Shown piece after piece: positions 58,070-64,000 of a stretch of DNA of 64,000 bases. The notes beneath the pieces were generated by a model, which did not search any database, was not told where the DNA came from, and was given only the letters and a program-made list of their open reading frames with translations. The number at the start of each line of letters is the position of its first letter. The first letter of the stretch is position 1. A program made the position numbers and the translations under genes. Where the stretch lies: the NCBI GenBank assembly GCA_963744905.1, contig CAVUUV010000007.1:62001-126000 (forward strand). The letters are read 5' to 3'. Source of the stretch: DATFFO01 sp963744905 (GTDB lineage: Bacteria > Actinomycetota > Acidimicrobiia > Spongiisociales > ZC4RG35).

Positions 58070-58642
58070 TCAGTAGTCGATGCCGCGCCGGGCCATGATG
58101 CCCCGGTCGTAGGCGTGTTTGACCTTGCGCATCTCTGTGACCGTGTCCGCTAACTCGATCAGCTCGGTAGGGGCGTCCCGTCCGGTGCAGATCACGTTCA
58201 CAGCAGGGGGACGTCCGGCGATCACCTCCACCACCTCGTCGGTGGGGATCCATCCCCAAATCATCGGGTAGGTGACCTCGTCGAGCAGGACCAGCTGGTG
58301 GTTCCCGGCCCGGATCAGCCCGGCGGCGGCCCGCCAGGCCTCCCGGGCGATGGCCTCCGACTCCGCCATGTCCTCGGAATCCCAGGTGAACCCGTCGCCG
58401 ATGGCGAACCAGTCGACGCCGAGCTGACGGGCGACCTTCTCCTCCCCCACGTGCCAGTCGCCCGACTTGAGGAACTGGACCACGGCCACCTTCCATCCAC
58501 GGGCCAGGGCGCGGATCATGGTGCCGAAGGCGGCGGTCGATTTGCCCTTGCCCTCCCCGGTGTTGACCAGGACCAGCGACTTTGCACGGGTGTGACCCCG
58601 GGGAGGGGGTTCGGTGGGAGGCCGGGAGGTTGTCTCGCTCAC
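58070..58642 (-). CDS. cobO: Cob(I)yrinic acid a,c-diamide adenosyltransferase
   Basis: 190 residues of the CobO/BtuR/CobA family that adenosylates corrinoids with ATP. P-loop NTGEGKGKSTAAFG (about 27-40), Walker-B-like LVLLDEVTYPMIWGW and the C-terminal EMRKVKHAYDRGIMARRGID are diagnostic. No other cobalamin genes are nearby, so it may serve salvage. ATG 58642 overlaps the VOC gene stop (ATGA). Confidence 0.95.
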   Translation of the reverse strand: MSETTSRPPTEPPPRGHTRAKSLVLVNTGEGKGKSTAAFGTMIRALARGWKVAVVQFLKSGDWHVGEEKVARQLGVDWFAIGDGFTWDSEDMAESEAIAREAWRAAAGLIRAGNHQLVLLDEVTYPMIWGWIPTDEVVEVIAGRPPAVNVICTGRDAPTELIELADTVTEMRKVKHAYDRGIMARRGIDY

Positions 58643-59025
58643 TCGCGGACCAGGCAGAAGGGGTGTCCGGCGGGGTCGAGAAAGACCCGAAAGGTTTCGC
58701 CCGGCTGGAAGTCCGCCTTGTGGGCCCCCAGGTCGAGTACGGCCCTCTCACCCTGATCCAGATCCGCCACGTCGAAGTCGAGGTGGAGCTGCTGGGGGTG
58801 CTCGTTTCCGGGCCAGACCGGGGGCCGGTGGTCGGGGACCTCCTGGAAGGCGATGGTCGCCCCGGTCTCCGAAGCCAGCTGGATCCATCCTGTGCCTTCA
58901 TGCGGCTCGATGGTCCATCCGGTGATGGCCGAGTAGAAGCGGGCCAGGCCCTCGGTGTCGGCGGTATCGATAGCGACGAGGGAAAAGCGGGCGATCGGAG
59001 TCATGTCGTCAGGGTAGGGCCCCAT
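58639..59025 (-). CDS. VOC-family (glyoxalase/bleomycin-resistance-like) protein
   Basis: 128 residues, one complete pair of VOC beta-alpha-beta-beta-beta modules: ARFSLVAIDTADTEGLARFY at the N-terminus and LHLDFDVADLDQGERAVLDL followed by FRVFLDPAGHPFCLV. Candidate metal ligands are His and Glu in these strands. Substrate unknown. Overlaps cobO by 4 bp and the MOSC gene by 17 bp. Confidence 0.92.
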   Translation of the reverse strand: MGPYPDDMTPIARFSLVAIDTADTEGLARFYSAITGWTIEPHEGTGWIQLASETGATIAFQEVPDHRPPVWPGNEHPQQLHLDFDVADLDQGERAVLDLGAHKADFQPGETFRVFLDPAGHPFCLVRE

Positions 59026-59485
59026 CCTTCACGATCTCGGCCGCATCCCCGGTCACCACATCGCCTTCCTCAATTACCCGGGCGTACATCCGGCTCCAGC
59101 CCGGATGCCTGGAATGGTTCATCCGGTTGAAGTTCCCGTCGATGAACCAGCCCGAATTCTTCGAGCACGGGGCGGTCGGAGCCGTCACCTCCATGAGACA
59201 GGTGCCCGCCCTGATCATCGTTCCAGGGGCCACCGAGTGCCAGTCGATGCCGGCCAGGGTCAGGTTCTCGCCGGCGAAGCCGGGTTCGATGGGGTGCCCC
59301 TCGGCCTGCAGGGCCTCGATCACCTCCAGGGAGTAGAGACACACGGTCTGGAGCGGACCGCCGTGATGAACCCGGTCGGCCTGGCGGTCCCCTTCCACTC
59401 CCTGCGTCGTGATACGGGCACGCGGAACCGGCCTCTTGGGGACTCCTCCCTGCGACACGTTGATCTGATGGACTCGACCGGCCAT
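59009..59485 (-). CDS. MOSC-domain protein
   Basis: 158 residues of the MOSC (YiiM/molybdenum-cofactor sulfurase C-terminal) family. Visible features are GVEGDRQADRVHHGG, the FAGENLTLAGIDW segment and the conserved Cys in VTAPTAPCSKN (about 107). No fused oxidoreductase domain. Likely carries sulfur or binds Moco; exact partner unknown. First gene of a three-gene overlapping set ending in cobO. Confidence 0.92.
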   Translation of the reverse strand: MAGRVHQINVSQGGVPKRPVPRARITTQGVEGDRQADRVHHGGPLQTVCLYSLEVIEALQAEGHPIEPGFAGENLTLAGIDWHSVAPGTMIRAGTCLMEVTAPTAPCSKNSGWFIDGNFNRMNHSRHPGWSRMYARVIEEGDVVTGDAAEIVKDGALP

Positions 59486-59517
59486 GATTCCTCCGTCAGG
59501 CCAAAGGGTAGGAGTCC

Positions 59518-60144
59518 ATGTCAGTCACCGTCATCGAACATCCCCTCATCCAGCACAAGCTGAGTCTGATGAGACGCAACAAGACCGCTTCGGCCGACTT
59601 TCGTCGGCTCCTGCGGGAGATCGCCGGCCTCATGACCTACGAGATCACCCGCGACCTGCCGGTGGAGACCGAGCGCATCGAGACTCCGCTGGCCGAAATG
59701 GACGCCCCGATGATCGAAGGAAAGAAGCTGGTGGCCATCTCGATCCTTAGGGCCGGCAATGGACTGCTGGAGGGGATCCTCGACCTGGTCCCGTCGGCTC
59801 GGGTGGGCCACATCGGCCTCTACAGGGATCCCGAGACTCTGGAGGCGATCGAGTACTACTTCAAGGTCCCCGACGAGATGGGGGATCGGGACGTGATCGT
59901 GGTCGACCCCATGCTGGCCACCGGCCATTCGGCCTCGGCGGCGCTGGAGAGGATCGAGGCCACCCATCCCCGCAGCCTGCGTTTCATGTGCCTGCTGGCG
60001 GCGCCGGAGGGGATCGACTACCTGGCGGAGCATCACCCCGACGTTCCCATCTTCACCGCCGCCATCGACTCGCACCTCAACGACCACGGCTACATCGTTC
60101 CCGGCCTGGGTGACGCCGGGGACCGCCTGTACGGAACGAAGTGA
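59518..60144 (+). CDS. upp: Uracil phosphoribosyltransferase
   Basis: 208 residues converting uracil and PRPP to UMP (pyrimidine salvage). The PRPP loop is DPMLATGHSASAALE (about 129-143), with the flexible loop ISILRAGNGLLEG and the C-terminal LGDAGDRLYGTK diagnostic for Upp. Length and N-terminus are standard. Divergent from the MOSC gene, 32 bp apart; followed by a hairpin. Confidence 0.97.
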   Translation: MSVTVIEHPLIQHKLSLMRRNKTASADFRRLLREIAGLMTYEITRDLPVETERIETPLAEMDAPMIEGKKLVAISILRAGNGLLEGILDLVPSARVGHIGLYRDPETLEAIEYYFKVPDEMGDRDVIVVDPMLATGHSASAALERIEATHPRSLRFMCLLAAPEGIDYLAEHHPDVPIFTAAIDSHLNDHGYIVPGLGDAGDRLYGTK

Positions 60145-60148
60145 CTTC

Positions 60149-60187
60149 GTGAACCTTTTCTCGGCCTGCGGCCTCGAAAAGGTTCAC
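60149..60187. terminator. Hairpin between convergent genes
   Basis: Arms GTGAACCTTTTC and GAAAAGGTTCAC enclose a second small palindrome (GGCCTGCGGCC). It lies between the upp stop and the convergent gene; T- and A-runs within the stem suit a bidirectional terminator. Confidence 0.6.
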
Positions 60188-60196
60188 AAAGAAGCC

Positions 60197-60679
60197 TCAC
60201 CCTCCGTTACGGGAGGTCATCTCGTCCAGGTCGGCCACCAGGATCTGGCGGTCTTCTTCGTCCTCGACCTGTAACGCCAGCTCCCGGGCGGCGCCGATGT
60301 GAGCCTCGAAGGTGTCGAGGTCGTCCACCTCGGCGGCGGCCCGGGCGATGGCCTCGTGGGCGAAGCCGATCACGAACGGATCCAGGCTGGCGCCGACCTG
60401 CAGTGACCGCTCGGCGAAGTGGCGGGCCAGGGTCGGATATCCGGCCAGGACCGCCGCCCGGGACACCTGCCAGTCGGCGATGGCGCGATTGCGGGCGTCA
60501 CCCACCTGGTACCAGTGAGCCCGCTGGGCGAAGGCAGAGGTCAGCATCTCGTCCATCTCGTCCTGGTCCAGCGAATCGCGGTCCATCAGGTCCCAGGTGT
60601 GGTTGAAGAAGCGGGGGGCAAAGGTGCGGTGCCAGCGGGAGAGTTCCTCGGGCGAGGGGTTCTCGATCGGGTCGACCAT
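60197..60679 (-). CDS. Helical protein of unknown function
   Basis: 160 residues from ATG 60679, acidic and almost wholly alpha-helical. Segments such as HRTFAPRFFNHTWDLMDRDS and the pair of helices LARHFAERSLQ / FAHEAIARAAAEVDD resemble TPR-like hairpins. No signal peptide. I do not recognise the family; codon use and length argue for a real gene. The start is uncertain since the frame is open upstream. Confidence 0.65.
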   Translation of the reverse strand: MVDPIENPSPEELSRWHRTFAPRFFNHTWDLMDRDSLDQDEMDEMLTSAFAQRAHWYQVGDARNRAIADWQVSRAAVLAGYPTLARHFAERSLQVGASLDPFVIGFAHEAIARAAAEVDDLDTFEAHIGAARELALQVEDEEDRQILVADLDEMTSRNGG

Positions 60680-60699
60680 GGGGGAAGGGTAGATCAGCG

Positions 60700-61830
60700 T
60701 CAGCCGGCCGGTGCTGCGTCGGCGATCCAGAGTCGATCGGCTCGACAAGGCGGCGCGTCCGCCATCTTTTCCCCTTCCCCACCGCCGATATCGAACGGCA
60801 CTCCGACCCGGGCCACCACGTTGCCGGCCGGGTCGTACACCGCCGCCGGGTCACCGGTGTGAGCCGTGAACCCGAAGGGCCACACGATCACCAGCCGGGA
60901 ACCATCGGAGTCTTCGATGTACAGGCAGTTACCTCCGTGGTCGTATCGGAGCACAACAGAGCTCATCAAGGCAGCCATTCCGGCCGTGGTCCGAATCGGG
61001 TAGGTGGGAATGTCGATGTCACCCTCCACCATCGGCACTTGGGCGGGTAGGTGGTCGACGGTCTGGTCGAGGACGACGATGAAGCTGGTTACCTGCACCA
61101 GATCGCCATAGCGATCGGCCAGCAAGGCCAGAGTGGCGGAGTCGACGACGTCCGTTTCGATCTCGATGGTGGGAACGGGCGCCGCCGCGGTCGAGCCGGA
61201 CACCATGCTGATGCCCCGACCGGCCAGCAGAGGCCGAATCTCCTGGGTTAGCTTGGTGCCCAGCTGGTCGCTCGTGTACTCGAACCCCGTCACCACGCAT
61301 ACCCCGGCGATCTCCCGCAACTGCCCCGCCAAGGCAGAGGCCTCTCCCTTCAGGGCCACCACCAGCTGACCGTCGGAGATCCAGGTCTGAGCTATCTCGG
61401 CTTGATGCTGGTCGAGGATGTCTCCCACCCGGTTGGACACCTCAGCCGGTGGTTGGATCAGGTTGGCTTCTCCGGTACAGGGGTTCTCCATAGGCTGGAA
61501 ACCCTTCGGCGCCCAAGGCGCGGTTTCCAGGGGCTGGAGTGACACACCGTCGTAGGGGCCTCGTACGCGTACCTGATCGCCGGGTGTTGGCGCCTCGGCA
61601 CCGGACAACGGAAGGCCGGGACACGCTCCCGTTGTCTCGAGCGGGCAGAGAACGACTCCGCGGGCGTCCTCCTCCACCGTGCCCGTGGCTTCGATCATCA
61701 CGGTGCCCGCGGGGAGGCCGCCGACGGTCGTGCCCGATCCGGGCGCAGACCTCGTAGGCGTTGTGGTCATTGCCGGGGCCTCCCCACAGGCCACGATCAG
61801 CACGGCCAGAAGCAGCGCCGCTCGTCTCAT
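60700..61830 (-). CDS. Lipoprotein of unknown function
   Basis: 376 residues. Lipobox in LLLAVLIVACGE (Cys about 15) and a Thr/Pro/Gly linker. Two folded parts follow: a small OB/beta-like region (GTVEEDARGVVLCPLETTG; DQVRVRGPYDG) and a larger alpha/beta region ending in GSRLVIVWPFGFTAHTG. Six or so cysteines could pair outside the membrane. No known family recognised. It lies 36 bp from the stop of the aminotransferase gene. Confidence 0.75.
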   Translation of the reverse strand: MRRAALLLAVLIVACGEAPAMTTTPTRSAPGSGTTVGGLPAGTVMIEATGTVEEDARGVVLCPLETTGACPGLPLSGAEAPTPGDQVRVRGPYDGVSLQPLETAPWAPKGFQPMENPCTGEANLIQPPAEVSNRVGDILDQHQAEIAQTWISDGQLVVALKGEASALAGQLREIAGVCVVTGFEYTSDQLGTKLTQEIRPLLAGRGISMVSGSTAAAPVPTIEIETDVVDSATLALLADRYGDLVQVTSFIVVLDQTVDHLPAQVPMVEGDIDIPTYPIRTTAGMAALMSSVVLRYDHGGNCLYIEDSDGSRLVIVWPFGFTAHTGDPAAVYDPAGNVVARVGVPFDIGGGEGEKMADAPPCRADRLWIADAAPAG

Positions 61831-61866
61831 GAGCTTTCGACGTCGTAGAGGTCCAGGTAGGTTCCC

Positions 61867-63531
61867 TCAGACCTCGGCCGGAAGCGGGAACCATCGCAGG
61901 GATTCCGATCCAGGTGGGAGCGAGTCCGTCTCGCATTCACCCTGGGCCGATTCGGCCAGGATGTGCCGTGCCTCGTCCAGGTAGTCATCGAGCCGCTCCA
62001 GGGGCTCGGTGACGGGGGTGGCAGAGGGCGTGTCGAGGAAGCCGGCCAGGGACAGCGGCGAGTCGGCTAGGCCCTTCCGATGTCGCCAGACGCCGGTGGC
62101 GGGGTCGAAACGGTACCGGGGGAGCAGCCTCCAGCCCGATTCCGCCACCAGATGAACCGCGTCGACCAGATAGCGGAACTCGTCCTCGGGAATGAAGTAG
62201 TTGAAGTTGATCCTCACCCAGCCGGGTTTGATCACCTCGCAGCCGGCCGCGATCTCGGCCTCGAGGAGCGAGCTGGTGGTGCGATCTATGCCCAGCAGGC
62301 GATGACCGTAGGGACCGGCACAGGAGCATCCGCCCCGGGCCTGGATCCCGAACAGGTCGTTGAGTACCGCCACGACGAAGTTGTGATGGAGGTAGCGGTC
62401 GGCCCCGAGATGGGCGGGAGCTCTGACCACGAACGAGACGATCGAGAGCCGGTCAGCGTCAGGATTGCCCAGAATCCGGATGTTGGGGTTCTCTGACCAC
62501 GAGTCGATGGCCCGGCGGATGAACTGGTGCTCTAGCTTGCGAATCAGATCGGCCCCCACCCGCTCCTTTAGAGCGAATACCAGGCCCGCCCGGATCGACT
62601 CGACGATGGCGGGAGTGCCCCCTTCCTCCCGATGCTCGGGCTCGGAGACGTAGCGATGGTGGTCTTCGTTCACGTAAGTGACGGTGCCTCCCCCGGGCAC
62701 CGATGGGACCCGGTTGGCCACCAGGTCACGGCGCACCGCCAGGACGCCGGGTGTACCGGGCCCACCGATGAACTTGTGGGGAGAGATGAAGACGGCGTCC
62801 TTGTAGTCGAGGCCGTGGGTCTGCGGAGATCGCATCTCGATGCCCACGTAGGGGGCGGCGGCGGCGAAATCCCAGAATGACAATGCCCCATGGCGGTGCA
62901 GCAGGGTGGCTATGGCAGAAGTGTCGGAGATGATCCCGGTCACGTTGGAGGCAGCGGAGAAGCTGCCGATGCGAAGCGGCCGGTCGGAGAACTCCACCAG
63001 GCGCTGCTCGAGATCCGCCAGATCGACGTGCCCGTCGGAGTCCTCCTTGATCTCGACCACGTCGGCGATGGATTCTCGCCAGGGCAGCTCATTGGAGTGA
63101 TGCTCATAAGGCCCGACGAACACCACGGGGCGCTCGTCGGGCGGAATACAGGCCGTGAGGCCGTAACGATCATCGAGCCCGGCCGGGACGCGGAGACCGA
63201 GGATGGCGATGAGACGATCGATCGCCCCTGTGGAGCCCGATCCGGCGAATATCACGGCGTGCTCGTGGCGCGTGGCCCCCAGGCAGCGGCGAATGATGTC
63301 GCGCGCCTCCTCCCGGAAGTGAGTCGTCTGAAGACCCGTGCCCGACGTCTCGGTGTGCGTATTGGCGTACATAGGCAGCACCGAGTCACGTATGAAGTCC
63401 TCGATGAACCCCAGCGAGCGTCCCGAGGCTGTGTAGTCGGCGTAGGTCACCCTGCGCAGCCCGAACGGCGTGTGTACCGCGGTGTCCGCCCCGATCAGCG
63501 ATTGGCGGATACGCTCGACGAGCTCGCTCAT
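61867..63531 (-). CDS. Class V aminotransferase / cysteine-desulfurase-like PLP enzyme
   Basis: 554 residues, longer than the usual 400. The PLP-binding lysine is in FISPHKFIGGPGTPG (about 240-254); earlier signals are AGSGSTGAIDRLI for phosphate binding and SFSAASNVTGIISD. A cysteine-rich RGGCSCAGPYGHRLLG resembles the mobile active-site loop of SufS-type enzymes. The extra 120 C-terminal residues are helical and unrecognised. ATG 63531 chosen because conserved sequence starts soon after. Substrate unknown. Confidence 0.92.
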   Translation of the reverse strand: MSELVERIRQSLIGADTAVHTPFGLRRVTYADYTASGRSLGFIEDFIRDSVLPMYANTHTETSGTGLQTTHFREEARDIIRRCLGATRHEHAVIFAGSGSTGAIDRLIAILGLRVPAGLDDRYGLTACIPPDERPVVFVGPYEHHSNELPWRESIADVVEIKEDSDGHVDLADLEQRLVEFSDRPLRIGSFSAASNVTGIISDTSAIATLLHRHGALSFWDFAAAAPYVGIEMRSPQTHGLDYKDAVFISPHKFIGGPGTPGVLAVRRDLVANRVPSVPGGGTVTYVNEDHHRYVSEPEHREEGGTPAIVESIRAGLVFALKERVGADLIRKLEHQFIRRAIDSWSENPNIRILGNPDADRLSIVSFVVRAPAHLGADRYLHHNFVVAVLNDLFGIQARGGCSCAGPYGHRLLGIDRTTSSLLEAEIAAGCEVIKPGWVRINFNYFIPEDEFRYLVDAVHLVAESGWRLLPRYRFDPATGVWRHRKGLADSPLSLAGFLDTPSATPVTEPLERLDDYLDEARHILAESAQGECETDSLPPGSESLRWFPLPAEV

Positions 63532-63608
63532 GTCGTTCAGCGTACCGGGTCGCCCAAAGTCGCCGCAGCCGATTCCGTCGGGTCGTCCCGCCGGTAGATT
63601 CATCGGCC

Positions 63609-64000
63609 ATGGCCACCACACCGGGCCCAACGTCGAGACTCAGGTTCCGTCCCTATCGACCCGAAGACCTGGCCGACGTGTCGGAGATGTTCGAGGACCC
63701 ACACGCTCGGCGGTTCTACCCCGAGATGGGCGACCGGCGGCATGCCCAGCGCTGGATCCAGTGGAACCTGGACGGCTACGCCGCGCATGGTTTCGGGCTC
63801 TGGGTCATAGAGCATCGCCTCGAGGGGTGGTTTCTCGGGGACTGTGGTCTGACCTACCAGCCCGTAGCCGGCGACCGGTGGGTCGAGCTCGGTTATCACC
63901 TCCAGGCCAGGTACAGGGGAAATGGATACGTGTCCGAGGCTGCCCGCGCCTGTCTGGGTCATGCCTTCGGCCCTCTTGGAATCGATCGTGTGTGTTCGGT
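63609..64000 (+). CDS. GNAT-family acetyltransferase, cut by window end
   Basis: Open frame from ATG 63609 to the window edge (about 130 residues seen). It resembles RimJ/RimL-type acetyltransferases: RLRFRPYRPEDLADVSEMFE at the start, ELGYHLQARYRGNGYVSEAA with the acetyl-CoA loop R-Y-R-G-N-G-Y, and HAFGPLGIDRVCS. The C-terminal end lies outside. Divergent from the aminotransferase gene. Confidence 0.88.
   Translation, partial: MATTPGPTSRLRFRPYRPEDLADVSEMFEDPHARRFYPEMGDRRHAQRWIQWNLDGYAAHGFGLWVIEHRLEGWFLGDCGLTYQPVAGDRWVELGYHLQARYRGNGYVSEAARACLGHAFGPLGIDRVCS

Overview
The window is GC-rich, densely packed bacterial chromosome. The order dnaK-grpE-dnaJ-hspR, ATGA/GTGA gene overlaps, lipoproteins and several sigma factors point to an actinomycete-type (Actinomycetota) genome. 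A deep, environmental lineage such as Acidimicrobiia is my inference from overall gene style and is not proven by any marker gene here. No rRNA, tRNA or CRISPR array was seen.

Layout. 0.1-6.6 kb: heat-shock block hspR/dnaJ/grpE/dnaK, divergent from lon protease. 6.6-7.0 kb: structured intergenic repeats. 7.0-13.9 kb: alpha-glucoside utilisation (GH13 glucosidase, LacI regulator, cre-like operator, binding protein and two permeases, no ATPase). 13.9-17.2 kb: overlapping minus-strand operon of MFS transporter, frameshifted DNA methyltransferase, low-molecular-weight phosphatase and fructosamine-kinase homologue (possible protein-deglycation pair). 17.5-19.0 kb: acetyltransferase and small exported or membrane proteins. 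19.07-29.4 kb: secreted and envelope genes (beta-propeller lipoproteins, an ECF sigma / anti-sigma / M15 peptidase operon, a Kelch lipoprotein), nearly all broken by frameshifts although the reading between breaks is still good coding sequence. 29.4-31.4 kb: msrB, NUDIX, CHAD. 31.6-39.7 kb: two heterodimeric ABC exporters flanking a TetR regulator, with several palindromic operators. 39.8-43.5 kb: fatty-acid beta-oxidation pair (FadB/J-like and thiolase). 43.6-47.7 kb: MpaB-like oxygenase, isolated IF-1, ParA, DUF427, tiny ORFs and HAD hydrolase. 47.7-51.5 kb: ECF sigma with a permuted OGT/Ada protein, enoyl-CoA hydratase, MFS. 51.6-55.1 kb: a large fusion of degenerate signalling ATPase, TPR region, membrane helix and PQQ propeller. 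55.1-64 kb: DLH-like hydrolase, a MITE-like element abutting an IS630 element, EamA exporter, cobO/VOC/MOSC, upp, hypothetical proteins, a class V aminotransferase and a truncated acetyltransferase.

How genes act together. The chaperone block and Lon form a proteostasis unit probably under HspR. The LacI/GH13/transporter set imports and hydrolyses alpha-glucosides. Each ABC pair has one canonical and one degenerate ATP site, as in asymmetric heterodimeric exporters. Two separate ECF sigma modules suggest envelope-stress and alkylation-linked regulation. Several dispersed repeat families lie between genes; the most unusual single protein is the 1174-residue fusion at 51.6-55.1 kb.
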